Shown piece by piece: positions 9,622 to 19,547 of a stretch of 64,000 bases of DNA. How positions within the stretch are numbered: position 1 is the first letter of the stretch; each line of letters starts with the position of its first letter. The stretch spans positions 1-64,000 of the forward strand of contig JAJDWE010000041.1 in the NCBI GenBank assembly GCA_022825725.1. Reading direction: 5' to 3'. Below the pieces are notes generated by a model. That model had not been told where the DNA came from, searched no databases, and was given only the letters and a program-made list of their open reading frames with translations. The stretch comes from Gemmatimonadota bacterium (GTDB lineage: Bacteria > Gemmatimonadota > Gemmatimonadetes > Palauibacterales > Palauibacteraceae). The position numbers were made by a program, and so were the translations under genes.

Positions 9622-9694
9622 CAGGGGCGGAGGGACTCGAACCCCCAACCGCCGGTTTTGGAGACCGGTGCTCTACCAATTGAGCTACGCCCCT
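9622..9694 (-). tRNA. tRNA-Trp(CCA)
   Basis: Reverse complement AGGGGCGTAGCTCAATTGGTAGAGCACCGGTCTCCAAAACCGG...GGTTCGAGTCCCTCCGCCCCT. Confidence 0.95.
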
Positions 9695-9735
9695 CTGCCG
9701 CTTCCCGCGAACCGGCCGATGGCGGCCCGTGGCAA

Positions 9736-9808
9736 TGGCTGGGGGCGGAGTCGAACCGCCGACACCGGCGTTTTCAGCGCCGTGCTCTACCGCCTGAGCT
9801 ACCCAGCC
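9736..9808 (-). tRNA. tRNA-Phe(GAA)
   Basis: Reverse complement GGCTGGGTAGCTCAGGCGGTAGAGCACGGCGCTGAAAACGCCG...GGTTCGACTCCGCCCCCAGCC. Confidence 0.95.
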
Positions 9809-9843
9809 CTTTGGCAGCCTGTGGCAAGAGCCCTGCTGCCCTA

Positions 9844-9916
9844 CTCCGGGGGTGGGATTCGAACCCACGACCTAGTGGTTAACAGCCACCCGCTCTGGCC
9901 ACTGAGCTACCCCGGA
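9844..9916 (-). tRNA. tRNA-Asn(GTT)
   Basis: Reverse complement TCCGGGGTAGCTCAGTGGCCAGAGCGGGTGGCTGTTAACCAC...GGTTCGAATCCCACCCCCGGA. Confidence 0.95.
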
Positions 9917-9991
9917 TCGTACCCCCGTCCCGCAAGAGGGATCGGAGAGCAAAACGCCTCGCCCCGCAGCTTTGCGAGGCGAGGCGAGAGA

Positions 9992-10065
<74 letters not shown>

Positions 10066-10101
10066 GCGCGACCCGCAGGATACAAACGGACGGGAAAAGT
10101 G

Positions 10102-11883
10102 TCAACCTGCCGTGGCCGATCCTCCGCCCCACCCACGCGGGTCCGGTCCTCCCGTCAGTCGCCCGGTATCGGGGTCGATTCCGACCGCGTGGAGTTGCGC
10201 GACGAACGCGTCGTTTGCGACGTCCAGACCGCGCCCCTCCAACTCATCCTTCAGGTGGTGGTACAGCTGCGGCTCCAGCTCGAGCAGGTGGTCCTCCCAG
10301 TGCCAGCGAGGGACGGATACCGCCTCCAGGGCCGACATGCCGAAGTCCACCGTATTGCTGATCGTGTGTTGGACGGCGCCCAGGATGCGCGTCCCGCCCG
10401 CCGCTCCCGTGACCAGAATGGGCTGTCCGTCCCGGAGCACGATGGCCGGCGAGATCCCCGTGATGCGCGCCTTCCCCGGCGCGATGCTGTTGGGTCGGCC
10501 CGCCACCGGGTTGAACTGGAACATGCAGTTGTTCCACGTGAAGCCGAGCCCTTCGGTGACGACCCCCGACGCGGAGCCCAGCGTGTGCGTGAGCGCCACG
10601 CAATTCCCTGCCCGGTCCGCCGTCGAGAGGTGCGTCGTGTCCGGCCCCTCCGGCGGCTCCTCCACGACATCGGGCGGGAGCTCGCGCCGGTCGACGAAGC
10701 CTCTCAATTCGGCGGCGCGGTCCTTCGACACCAGGATGTCCGTCGGGTCGTCGATGAACTTCGGGTCGCCGTGGTACCGGCGCCGGTCGATGAAGGAGAG
10801 GATCTGGGCGCGGCCGAGCAGTTCGACGTGGTCCGCCTTCCCGTGTTCGAGACCCGGCACGTCGTAGCCCTCGAGAAGGTTCAGGATCTCGATGACCTGC
10901 GCACCGCTGCCCGGCAGAGCGTTGGAGAACACGTCGTGCCCGCGGTACGTGCCGTGCACCGGGTCGTAGACATCGGGGGTGTACGCCTCGAGGTCGGCCA
11001 TCGTGAGGAGGCCGCCGTTGCGCTCGAAGTCCGCCGCGATCCGCTCGGCGATCTCGCCCCGGTAGACCGCGTCCGCGCCGCCCTCGGCGATGAGTTCGAG
11101 CGTGCGGCCGTAATCGGGCTGCACGAGCCGCTCCCCGGCCCGCCACGGCACACCGTTGTTGAGAAATATGCGGGCGGAGGCGTCGGTCGTCTGGACCTTG
11201 GTGAAGAACGGAACGACGCCCGAGGACGACTCCGTCCGGGTCGTGAAGCCGCGCGCGAGCGCGCCGGGGATCTCGAAGCCGTCGTACGCAAGCCGGATCG
11301 CCGGCTCCACGAGTTCGGCCCACGGCCGGGTCCCGAACCGGCTCCAGGCCTCCCACAGCCCGGCGACCGTCCCGGGAGTCACGACGGATTGATAGCCGAT
11401 CTGGTTGATGTCGCCGCGCACCTTCCAGCGATCCGCGTGTCCGTAGATCCGCCCCTCGAGCGCGCTCCGGTAGATGTCCGGCGTGGCCCGGCTCCCCGCC
11501 CGCCCGTGGAAATCGATGGACGTGGCGCGTCCGGTCCCCGCGTCGTACACGACCATGCAGCCGAAGCCGCCGACCCCGGCCGAGAACGGCGTCGTGATGA
11601 ACTGCGCGAAGGCCGTCGCGACCGCCGCGTCGATCGCGTTGCCGCCACGCCTGAGCGCGCCGACCCCGGCTTCCACCGCGATCGGCCCGCGCGCGACAAC
11701 AATCCCGCCGCCCGCATCCATGGCCTCCGCCTCCGGCTCGCCCGCCGCGGTCTCCTCGCCCCCCGGCCCGCACGCAGCGAGCGAGCCAGAGGCGACGGCG
11801 CCCACGCCGGCCGCCGCGGTCGCGATGAAGGCCCTTCGTGACTGAACATCCGCGGGTCGGAGGTCGGTTCCGTCGGTCTCCAC
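10102..11883 (-). CDS. ggt: Gamma-glutamyltransferase (TAT-exported)
   Basis: SRRAFIATAAAGVGAVASG twin-arginine signal; GGNAIDAAVATAFA; DTTHLSTADRAGNCVALTHTLGSASG (nucleophilic Thr region); GAAGGTRI. Confidence 0.93.
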   Translation of the reverse strand: METDGTDLRPADVQSRRAFIATAAAGVGAVASGSLAACGPGGEETAAGEPEAEAMDAGGGIVVARGPIAVEAGVGALRRGGNAIDAAVATAFAQFITTPFSAGVGGFGCMVVYDAGTGRATSIDFHGRAGSRATPDIYRSALEGRIYGHADRWKVRGDINQIGYQSVVTPGTVAGLWEAWSRFGTRPWAELVEPAIRLAYDGFEIPGALARGFTTRTESSSGVVPFFTKVQTTDASARIFLNNGVPWRAGERLVQPDYGRTLELIAEGGADAVYRGEIAERIAADFERNGGLLTMADLEAYTPDVYDPVHGTYRGHDVFSNALPGSGAQVIEILNLLEGYDVPGLEHGKADHVELLGRAQILSFIDRRRYHGDPKFIDDPTDILVSKDRAAELRGFVDRRELPPDVVEEPPEGPDTTHLSTADRAGNCVALTHTLGSASGVVTEGLGFTWNNCMFQFNPVAGRPNSIAPGKARITGISPAIVLRDGQPILVTGAAGGTRILGAVQHTISNTVDFGMSALEAVSVPRWHWEDHLLELEPQLYHHLKDELEGRGLDVANDAFVAQLHAVGIDPDTGRLTGGPDPRGWGGGSATAG

Positions 11884-11972
11884 GTCACGACTCCTTTTGG
11901 GCGGTGCCCGGTGGCGGCGTTTCGCCGCGGGCTGTTAAGGTTCGCCCCTCAGCCTGGCGCACGACGCGCGGC

Positions 11973-12596
11973 ATGCGGCCAAACCCCATTACGGCCAAAT
12001 CTCGATTGAAGATATACACGAAAGGCGGGGACGGAGGGGAGACCGGTCTCCTCGGCGGGGCGCGGGTTCCGAAGGACGATGCGCGGGTTGCGGCGTATGG
12101 CACGGTCGACGAACTCAACGCCGTGATCGGGGTGGCGCTCGCGCTCGACCCCGAGGGCGCGACGCTCGGCGAGTCCGGGCCGGCGCTCGCGGCCGTCCAG
12201 GAGGATCTGTTCACGATCGGGGCCCGCCTCGCGTCCGCGAACCCCGAGCGGCTGCTGCGAAAGGGCACGATTCCCACGCTCTCCGCCGACCGGATCGACG
12301 CGCTCGAGGCCTGGATCGACGCGCTGGACGCCGAGCTTCCCGAACTCGACGCCTTCGTTCTGCCCGGCGGGTCGCCCCTCGCCGCGCAGTTGCACATCGC
12401 GCGCACCGTCTGTCGGCGGGCCGAACGGGGCGTCACGGCTCTCCTCGATGCCCAGCCGGACCTCGCCGAAGTCGTCGTCCCCTACATCAACCGTCTCTCC
12501 GACCTGCTGTTCACCCTCGCCCGGGCCGCGAACCGGCGCGCCGGCCGCGAGGACAGGATGTGGCTGCCGCAGCGGCGTCGGGACGACGGCGGATGA
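11973..12596 (+). CDS. Cob(I)yrinic acid a,c-diamide adenosyltransferase (PduO/MMAB type)
   Basis: KIYTKGGDGGETGLLGGARVPKDDARVAAYGTVDELNAVIGVALA...LPGGSPLAAQLHIARTVCRRAER...YINRLSDLLFTLARAANR. Confidence 0.95.
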   Translation: MRPNPITAKSRLKIYTKGGDGGETGLLGGARVPKDDARVAAYGTVDELNAVIGVALALDPEGATLGESGPALAAVQEDLFTIGARLASANPERLLRKGTIPTLSADRIDALEAWIDALDAELPELDAFVLPGGSPLAAQLHIARTVCRRAERGVTALLDAQPDLAEVVVPYINRLSDLLFTLARAANRRAGREDRMWLPQRRRDDGG

Positions 12597-12609
12597 TGAT
12601 GCTGAAGAC

Positions 12610-13488
12610 ATGACGCAGAACGTGACGCGAACCCCGTTCCGGCTCACGCCCCCGGGCGCGGACCTCCGCGGCGACTACTGGTCGGACGCGGCTCCCGCCG
12701 CAGCCGCCGCTCCCGCCGAGGCCGCCAGCGAGGGCGCCGGCGCCGCCATCGTCATCTGCCACGGCTTCAAGGGGTTCAAGGACTGGGGCTTCTTCCCCCA
12801 TCTCTGCGAACGACTCGCGGAGCAAACCGGGATCCCCGTCGTCTCGTTCAACTTCGATGGCTCCGGCGTGCGCGACTCGGACTTCGACGACCTGGAGGCC
12901 TTCAGCCACAACACCTTCTCCCGCGAACTCTGGGACCTGGAGGCCATCCTCGATGGACTCGCGACGGGCCGGCTCGGCGACGTGGAGGTCGCTCCGGCCA
13001 CGCGCTTCGGCCTGCTCGGGCACAGCCGGGGCGGCGCGACCGTCATCCTGAAGGCGGGTCTCCGGTCCCAGGTGCGGGGGCTCGTCACGTGGGCCTCGAT
13101 CTCCTCGGTCACCCGCTACGAGAGCTTCGCCGACCGGTGGGAGGCGGGGGAGACCGTGATCATCCCGAACGCGCGCACGAAACAGGACATGCCGCTCGAG
13201 CGGAACGTGCTCGACGACATGCGCGCGAACCGGGAGCGCCTCGACGTCCTCGCCAGCGCCGCGAGCCTGCGGATTCCGGTCACCGTGGTGCACGGGACGG
13301 CCGACGAGTCCGTGCCCTTCAGCGACGCCTGGCGGATCGCCGACGCGGTGGGCGACCTTGCGCGGCTCGTCGGGGTAGATGGAGGGACGCACACGTTCCA
13401 GGCCGGACACCCGTTCGCGGGGACGACGCCGGAACTCGAAGAGGCGATCGACGCCTCGGTCGAACTGTTCACGCGCGCACTCAGGTGA
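12610..13488 (+). CDS. Alpha/beta hydrolase
   Basis: VICHGFKGFKDWGFFPHLCERLAEQ; GLLGHSRGGATVI nucleophile elbow; VHGTADESVPFSDAWRIA. Confidence 0.88.
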   Translation: MTQNVTRTPFRLTPPGADLRGDYWSDAAPAAAAAPAEAASEGAGAAIVICHGFKGFKDWGFFPHLCERLAEQTGIPVVSFNFDGSGVRDSDFDDLEAFSHNTFSRELWDLEAILDGLATGRLGDVEVAPATRFGLLGHSRGGATVILKAGLRSQVRGLVTWASISSVTRYESFADRWEAGETVIIPNARTKQDMPLERNVLDDMRANRERLDVLASAASLRIPVTVVHGTADESVPFSDAWRIADAVGDLARLVGVDGGTHTFQAGHPFAGTTPELEEAIDASVELFTRALR

Positions 13489-13493
13489 GACGA

Positions 13494-14018
13494 ATGACCC
13501 GATCCGGACCGATCGCGAGGCGAGCTTCACGGCTCGCGACGGCGACGGCGGTCGCTCTGGCCGCCGGACTCGCGCTGGGGGGCTGCCGCCTCGAGCGGCT
13601 GGACAGCAACGGAGCTCCCGTGGCGGACGAGGGGCCCGATCTCGCCGAGCAGGTCGCCTCCCTGCTCGACCGGCAGGCGGCGGCGTGGAACGCGGGCGAT
13701 CTCGACGGCTTCATGAGCGCCTTCTCCCCGTCTCCGACGACGACCTATATCGGCGCGACCGGCCTCATCGAAGGCTTCGACGGGATCCGGGAGCGATACG
13801 CGCCGGGATTCGCGCCGGGAGCGGCGCGGGACAGCCTCCGCTTCGAGGACCTGCGGGTCCGCGAGGTGGACGAGCGGGTCGGCGTCGCGACGGCGCGCTA
13901 CGTCCTCGAACGCGACGGGACGGTCACATCGACGGGGCCGTTCACGCTCGTCCTGCTGAACGTGGAAGGGGCCTGGCTCATCGTCCACGACCAGTCGGCC
14001 GAAGACCCGGGAGGCTGA
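13494..14018 (+). CDS. Lipoprotein with SnoaL/DUF4440-like NTF2 fold
   Basis: Lipobox ALGGC; DLAEQVASLLDRQAAAWNAGDLDGFMSAFSPS...GFDGIRERYAPGF...NVEGAWLIVHDQSAE. Confidence 0.78.
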   Translation: MTRSGPIARRASRLATATAVALAAGLALGGCRLERLDSNGAPVADEGPDLAEQVASLLDRQAAAWNAGDLDGFMSAFSPSPTTTYIGATGLIEGFDGIRERYAPGFAPGAARDSLRFEDLRVREVDERVGVATARYVLERDGTVTSTGPFTLVLLNVEGAWLIVHDQSAEDPGG

Positions 14019-14025
14019 CCTGCGG

Positions 14026-15261
14026 ATGAAGAGCTTCGATTACGTCATCGTGGGAGGCGGCCTCGCCGCGGTCTCGGCGGTGGACGGGATCCGGGAGATC
14101 GACCGCAACGGCTCGATCGCCATCTTCGCGGAGGAGCCGGACCCTCCCTACCACCGGCCTCCCCTGTCGAAGGAGTTCCTGCAGGCGGAGGGAGCGCCCC
14201 GTGACCTGCTGCACGTGAAACCCGCGCGCTGGTTCGATGACCTGGCGGACGAACTCACGCTGTTCACGGACGCGGCGGTGAAGCGTCTGGACGCTCGCGC
14301 GATGACCATCCACACGGTGGCGGGAGACGCGTTCCGGGGCCGTCGCATTCTGATCGCCACCGGCGGGCGGGCGAAGCGGCTCGATGTGCCGGGAAGCGAC
14401 CTCCCCGGCGTGTCGACCCTCCGCACGGCCGCCGACTCCGAGCAACTGCGCGAGATCGCCCGCGGCGCGTCGCGGGTCGTGCTCGTCGGCGCCGGCTTCA
14501 TCGGGATGGAACTGGCCTCATCGCTGTCGAAGTTCGACGTCGATGCCGTCGTCCTCGAGGTGGAGCCTCGCGTCTGGGCGCGCGTCTTTCCGGAGACGAT
14601 CGCCAGCTTCCTCCGCCGCTACTTCGAGGAGCGCGGCGTGGGATTCATGATGGGCTCGGGCGTGGCCGCCTTCGAAGGCGAGGGACGTCTTGCGCGGGTC
14701 GTGCTCGACAGCGGCGAGGAGATCCCCACCGACTTTGCGATCATGGGCGTCGGGATGTCGCCGAACGATGAACTCGGCGCCGAAGCCGGCCTCGCGGTCC
14801 AGGACGGGATCGTCGTGGACGGTTTCGCCGAGACGACAGCCCCTCATATCTACGCGGCGGGGGACGTGGCCCGCTTCCCGGATCCCATGGGGGGCGGACT
14901 CTCGCGCCTCGAGCACTGGGACCACGCCCGCGCGCACGGGCGCCACGCCGGGCGCAACATGGCCGGCGCGAGGGAGGCGTTCGACCACCTCTCCTACTTC
15001 TTCACGCACGTGTTCGATCTCAGCATCAACGTGTTCGGAGAGACGGCCGAGGTGGACCGCACGATCGTCTCCGGCGAACTCGGCTCTGGCCGCTCGATCG
15101 TCTACTGCGTGACGGACAACCGGCTCACCGGCACGATCCTCATCAACGCGAGCGGCGCCATGGAGGACTGCCGGGCGCTGGTGCGCGCGCGCCCCACGGT
15201 AGAGGATCTGTTGAAGGAGTTCGAGAAGCCGGGCGTGCGCCCCGGCGAGTTGGTGGGATAG
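14026..15261 (+). CDS. FAD-dependent NAD(P)H-ferredoxin reductase-type oxidoreductase
   Basis: YVIVGGGLAAVSAVDGIREID; PPYHRPPLSKEFL; LVGAGFIGMELASSLSKF; HIYAAGDVARFPDP; C-terminal reductase domain. Confidence 0.92.
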   Translation: MKSFDYVIVGGGLAAVSAVDGIREIDRNGSIAIFAEEPDPPYHRPPLSKEFLQAEGAPRDLLHVKPARWFDDLADELTLFTDAAVKRLDARAMTIHTVAGDAFRGRRILIATGGRAKRLDVPGSDLPGVSTLRTAADSEQLREIARGASRVVLVGAGFIGMELASSLSKFDVDAVVLEVEPRVWARVFPETIASFLRRYFEERGVGFMMGSGVAAFEGEGRLARVVLDSGEEIPTDFAIMGVGMSPNDELGAEAGLAVQDGIVVDGFAETTAPHIYAAGDVARFPDPMGGGLSRLEHWDHARAHGRHAGRNMAGAREAFDHLSYFFTHVFDLSINVFGETAEVDRTIVSGELGSGRSIVYCVTDNRLTGTILINASGAMEDCRALVRARPTVEDLLKEFEKPGVRPGELVG

Positions 15262-15305
15262 AGCGTTAGTGGGTCAGAGGGTCGGCGTCGGACAACGATC
15301 GAAAG

Positions 15306-15650
15306 GTGACGGATACGATGGAAGAGAAGGATACAAGGGATCAAGCAGAGTCGCCCGAGATCGCGGAGCAGGTGCGGACCGCGCTCCGCACCGTGACGGA
15401 TCCCGAACTCGGCATCAACATCGTGGATCTCGGACTCGTGTACGATGTCGAGGTCGAGGAGGGCGAGGCGAAGGTCACGATGACGCTGACGAGTCCCGGC
15501 TGCCCGGCGGGCGGTCAGATTCTCGGGGGCGCCAAGGACGCGGCGGAGACGGTGGACGGCGTGGAGGAGGCGGTCGTGAGCCTCGTCTGGAAGCCGTTCT
15601 GGACGCCCGAGCGGATCGACCCGGCCGTCCGGGCGATGATGGGCTTCTGA
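15306..15650 (+). CDS. MIP18/PaaD-like (DUF59) Fe-S cluster assembly factor
   Basis: VRTALRTVTDPELGINIVDLGLVYDVEVEEGEAKVTMTLTSPGCPAG, the DUF59 hallmark. Confidence 0.93.
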   Translation: MTDTMEEKDTRDQAESPEIAEQVRTALRTVTDPELGINIVDLGLVYDVEVEEGEAKVTMTLTSPGCPAGGQILGGAKDAAETVDGVEEAVVSLVWKPFWTPERIDPAVRAMMGF

Positions 15651-15686
15651 CGGTGTCCAGGCCGTGATGCTCTCAGGGTTCTGACC

Positions 15687-16205
15687 ATGCTCCTCCGCCT
15701 GTTCCTGCTGTTCACGATCGTTCCCGTCGTCGAACTCGCGCTCCTCATTCGCATCGGGGGTCTGCTTGGGTTCGGCCCCACCCTTCTCCTCGTCATCGGG
15801 ACGGGCGCCGCCGGAGCGTGGCTCGCCCGCCGCGAAGGGCTGCGGGCCTGGCTCGCCGTCCGCGACGAACTGCAGGGTGGTGGGCTTCCCGGTGAATCGC
15901 TCGTCCACGCGCTGCTGATCCTCGCCGCCGGGGTCGTCCTCATCACGCCCGGCGTCATCACGGACATCGCCGGCATCCTGCTCCTGATCCCGCCCGTGCG
16001 GGGGCGGCTCATCGCCCGCGTCCGGAACTGGCTCGGCAGGCAGGTCGAGGGTGGTACGATCCGCGTCGTGGGCGGGCCGGGGGGATTCTCGGGACTCCAC
16101 GGAGATTTCGTGAGGCGTCCCGGGGCTCGTCGGCCGAGCCGCGCAGGCAAACGGCCGTCCGGGCGGGAGATCGTCATCGAGGAGGATGAGCCGAAGTCCG
16201 ACTGA
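15687..16205 (+). CDS. FxsA family membrane protein
   Basis: LFLLFTIVPVVELALLIRIGGLLGFGPTLLLVIGTGAAGAWLARREGLRAW...LILAAGVVLITPGVITDIAGILLLIPPVR. Confidence 0.93.
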   Translation: MLLRLFLLFTIVPVVELALLIRIGGLLGFGPTLLLVIGTGAAGAWLARREGLRAWLAVRDELQGGGLPGESLVHALLILAAGVVLITPGVITDIAGILLLIPPVRGRLIARVRNWLGRQVEGGTIRVVGGPGGFSGLHGDFVRRPGARRPSRAGKRPSGREIVIEEDEPKSD

Positions 16206-16252
16206 GGATAGCCCGACTGATGTAGCCCGACTGAGGTACGAGGAGGTACGAC

Positions 16253-17077
16253 ATGACGCACGATCACGAGGAACGGGGACGGATACTCACGCGGCGCGAG
16301 GCTCTCGCCGCCCTCGGCGTGGGCGGCGGGGCGCTGGCCGCCGGCCGGTGGATTCTCGGGACGGGCCCGGATGTGGCCCTCGCCGCCCAGGCGGAAGGGA
16401 TCGCTCGCGCGCTGCCGGCCTGCGTGGCGAAGCCCGAACAGACCGAAGGGCCCTTCTTCGTGGACGCGGGACTCGACCGGTCGGACATCCGCTCCGATCC
16501 GTCCACCGGAGCGGTGAGCGACGGCATCCCGCTCACGCTGAGGTTCAACGTCTCCCGAATCTCCCAAGGGGACTGCTCGGCGCTCCCCGGCGCGCTGGTC
16601 GACCTGTGGCAGTGCGACGCCGACGGCGTGTACTCGGGGGTCGAAGACGAGGGAGCGCCCGCGGCGGCAAGGGAACAGCATTTCCTGCGCGGCTACCAGC
16701 ACACGGATGACGACGGCGTGGCACGGTTCACCACCATCTATCCGGGCTGGTACCGCGCGCGCGCCGTCCACGTGCACTTCAAGGTGCGCACCGAGGTTGC
16801 CGGACAGCCGTACGAGTTCACCTCGCAGCTCTACTTCGACGAGGCGCTCACGGACAAGGTGCACGCACAGGCGCCGTACGCAGCGCGCGGACAACGCACG
16901 AGGATGAACGCCGACGACCGCATCTTCCAGGACGGCGGCGAGAGCCTCATGGCCCGGGTGAGCGAGGCCGACGACGGATACGCCGCCACCTTCGACCTGG
17001 GCCTCGATCTCACGGACGCCGAGACCGGCCGGCCCGACGGCGGAGATGGGAGACGCGGGAGGCCTCGGCGGACGTAA
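16253..17077 (+). CDS. Intradiol ring-cleavage dioxygenase family protein (TAT-type leader)
   Basis: LTRREALAALGVGGGALAAG leader; CVAKPEQTEGPFFVDAGLDRSDIR; LVDLWQCDADGVYSGV; FTTIYPGWYRARAVHVHFKV (Tyr/His Fe ligands). Confidence 0.9.
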   Translation: MTHDHEERGRILTRREALAALGVGGGALAAGRWILGTGPDVALAAQAEGIARALPACVAKPEQTEGPFFVDAGLDRSDIRSDPSTGAVSDGIPLTLRFNVSRISQGDCSALPGALVDLWQCDADGVYSGVEDEGAPAAAREQHFLRGYQHTDDDGVARFTTIYPGWYRARAVHVHFKVRTEVAGQPYEFTSQLYFDEALTDKVHAQAPYAARGQRTRMNADDRIFQDGGESLMARVSEADDGYAATFDLGLDLTDAETGRPDGGDGRRGRPRRT

Positions 17078-17193
17078 CGAGCGGAACGACAGTCGTCCGT
17101 AACGCGGGCCTCCCCGCCGGCGCCGGCCACCCGGGCGGCGCGCGCTTGCAGGGCGGCTTGCAGTGCGGCACGCGGGAATCGACCTTTCGAAGC

Positions 17194-17796
17194 ATGAAGA
17201 GCATGAAACAGTCCACCAGCGTGATCGGCGGCGGCGCGGCCTTCGCGGTCGCCCTCGTCGGCCTCGGCACCCTCGCCGCGGGCGAGGCGCGGGCCGCCGG
17301 TTCGGCCGGCGTCCGGCCGTGGGTGGACGCGGCGCCGTGGGTGGACGCGACGCCTTCGGTTGGCGCCTGCCTCCTCACGCCCGAAGTGGTCCGGCTCTCC
17401 GGCACCCAGAGCGCGCCCGGCAGCCGCGGATCGATGACGCTCACGCAGCCCGGCTCCCCGTTCGAGATCACCGTCGACGAGGGCGGCTTCCAGACGTTCG
17501 ACATCGAGATCCAGGTCGAGCAGATGCGGAAGCGGCGCGGCGCGGTCTACGTCGCGTGGGCCGCGAAGCCCGAACTCGACGAGTGGGTGCAGCTCGGCAC
17601 GCTCGGCGAGGACAACCGGCTCGCGGGGCAGGTCGCCTGGAACCAGTTCCTCATCTTCGTGAGCGAGGAAGCCTCGGCGGACGTCGAGCGCTGGCAGGGA
17701 CCGATCATGCTCACCGGCCTCTCGCCCTCCGGCCGGCTCCACACGATGGCCGGGCACGGTCCCTTCGAGGCCATGAACTGCCAGCTCTACTTCTGA
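17194..17796 (+). CDS. Hypothetical exported protein
   Basis: N-terminal hydrophobic signal (GGAAFAVALVGLGTLAAGEARA); sits between the dioxygenase and multicopper oxidase genes; ends 26 bp before the MCO start. Confidence 0.6.
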   Translation: MKSMKQSTSVIGGGAAFAVALVGLGTLAAGEARAAGSAGVRPWVDAAPWVDATPSVGACLLTPEVVRLSGTQSAPGSRGSMTLTQPGSPFEITVDEGGFQTFDIEIQVEQMRKRRGAVYVAWAAKPELDEWVQLGTLGEDNRLAGQVAWNQFLIFVSEEASADVERWQGPIMLTGLSPSGRLHTMAGHGPFEAMNCQLYF

Positions 17797-17822
17797 GCCC
17801 ACCCGAACGGCGGTCGAAGACA

Positions 17823-19514
17823 GTGCGCACCCTCGCCGTCGCAGCCACCCTCACCGCGCTCGTCGGAACGGCGGGCGCGCCGGCATGGGGTCAGCAGCAC
17901 GCGGGCCACATGATGGCGACGGACAGCATGGGGGCCTCGTGGCGCATGCCGCCGCAGCCGATCCCGATGCCGATGATGCTGCCGGGCCTGATGGGCGCCG
18001 TCCCCGGCGTGACCCCGTACCTGCCCGACCCCGGCCACGATCCCGCGATGCTCCCGGAGGCGGTCTTCCGCGAGGTCGTGGAGATGGCCCATGGCGACAC
18101 GCTCCGCCTCGAGGCCGGGTTCGTCCGGCGCACGATCGGCACGCGGACCTTCACGATGTACGGCTTCAACGGACAGTATCCCGGGCCCCTCATCCGCGTC
18201 CCGCAGGGCGCGGAGATCATCGTCCTGTTCACGAACCACATCGACCTGCCGACGGCCGTCCACTGGCACGGCATCCGGCTCGAGAACGAGTTCGACGGCG
18301 TCCCCGGCGTCACCCAGGACCCGGTCGAACCCGGCGAGTCGTTCATGTACCGGGTCCATTTCCGGGACGCCGGCCTCTACTGGTACCACCCCCACCACCG
18401 CGAGGACATCCAGCAGGACCTCGGCCTGTACGGGAACATGCTCGTCGACGCGCCGGCGCCCGACTACTACGGCCCCGCGAACGGGGAGGACTTCCTCATG
18501 CTCGACGACCTGCTCGTCGACGACGGGGGCCTCTTCCCCTGGGGACGCGAAGCCGCCGTGCAGACGCTCATGGGCCGCTTCGGGAACCAGTTGCTCGTGA
18601 ACGGCGAGCCGCGCTGGGAGGCGACCGTCCGCCGCGGCGAGATCCGCCGGCTCTACCTCACGAACGTCGCGAACACCCGCACCTTCAACCTCGTCCTGGA
18701 GGGCGCGGAGATGAAGCTGGTGGGCGCCGACGTGAGCAAGTTCGAGCGCGAGAGCTTCGTCTCGAACATCGTCCTCGCCCCGGCCCAGCGGTACATCGTC
18801 GACGCCCGCTTCGACGAACCGGGGACCTGGGCGCTCCTCAATCCGATCCAGGCCATCGACCACTTCAACGGCCGCTTCTATCCCCGGACCGACACGCTCG
18901 GGATCGTCACCGTGCTCGACGAACCGGTGGCGGAGGACCACGGGACGGCCTTCGAGACCCTGCGCGAACACGCGGACGTCATCGAGGACATCGACCGCTA
19001 CCGCGCCGAGTTCGGCCGGCCCGTCGACCACGAACTCGAACTCACGGTCCGGGTCGGGAACCTCCCCAGCGACATCGTCGCGGTGATGGCGATCGACACT
19101 CTCTACTTCCCGCCCGTCGAGTGGACCGACGCGATGCCGATGATGAACTTCCTGTCGACGTCGGAGAACCTGACGTGGATCCTGCGCGACACCCGGACGG
19201 GGAAGGAGAACGGGGACATCGACTGGCGCTTCACCGTGGGCGACGTGCGGAAGATCCGCATCCACAACCAGCGCCGTTCGTTCCACCCGATGCAGCACCC
19301 GATCCATATCCACGGCCAGCGCTTCCTCGTGCTCTCGAAGGACGGGGTGCCGTCGGACAATCTCGCGTGGAAGGACACGGTCGTGATCCCGGTCGGATCG
19401 ACGTTCGACATCCTGCTCGAGGCTTCCAACTCTGGCCGATGGATGGCGCACTGCCATATTGCGGAGCACCTGGAGGCCGGCATGTCCATGGTGTTCACGG
19501 TGGACCCCGGCTAG
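17823..19514 (+). CDS. Multicopper oxidase (three-domain, CueO/laccase-like)
   Basis: GTG start VRTLAVAATLTALVGTAGAPAWG; VHWHGIRLENEFDGVPG; LYWYHPHHRE; HPMQHPIHIHGQRFLVLS; MAHCHIAEHLEAGM, the four Cu ligand blocks. Confidence 0.93.
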   Translation: MRTLAVAATLTALVGTAGAPAWGQQHAGHMMATDSMGASWRMPPQPIPMPMMLPGLMGAVPGVTPYLPDPGHDPAMLPEAVFREVVEMAHGDTLRLEAGFVRRTIGTRTFTMYGFNGQYPGPLIRVPQGAEIIVLFTNHIDLPTAVHWHGIRLENEFDGVPGVTQDPVEPGESFMYRVHFRDAGLYWYHPHHREDIQQDLGLYGNMLVDAPAPDYYGPANGEDFLMLDDLLVDDGGLFPWGREAAVQTLMGRFGNQLLVNGEPRWEATVRRGEIRRLYLTNVANTRTFNLVLEGAEMKLVGADVSKFERESFVSNIVLAPAQRYIVDARFDEPGTWALLNPIQAIDHFNGRFYPRTDTLGIVTVLDEPVAEDHGTAFETLREHADVIEDIDRYRAEFGRPVDHELELTVRVGNLPSDIVAVMAIDTLYFPPVEWTDAMPMMNFLSTSENLTWILRDTRTGKENGDIDWRFTVGDVRKIRIHNQRRSFHPMQHPIHIHGQRFLVLSKDGVPSDNLAWKDTVVIPVGSTFDILLEASNSGRWMAHCHIAEHLEAGMSMVFTVDPG

Positions 19515-19547
19515 CCCGCGGGCTGCCAGCTCTAACTGGAGGAAAGC

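Noticed and set aside
11884-11972. Cobalamin riboswitch upstream of the adenosyltransferase gene
   Set aside because: Only 89 bp of intergenic sequence with no recognisable B12-box; too short for a cobalamin riboswitch.
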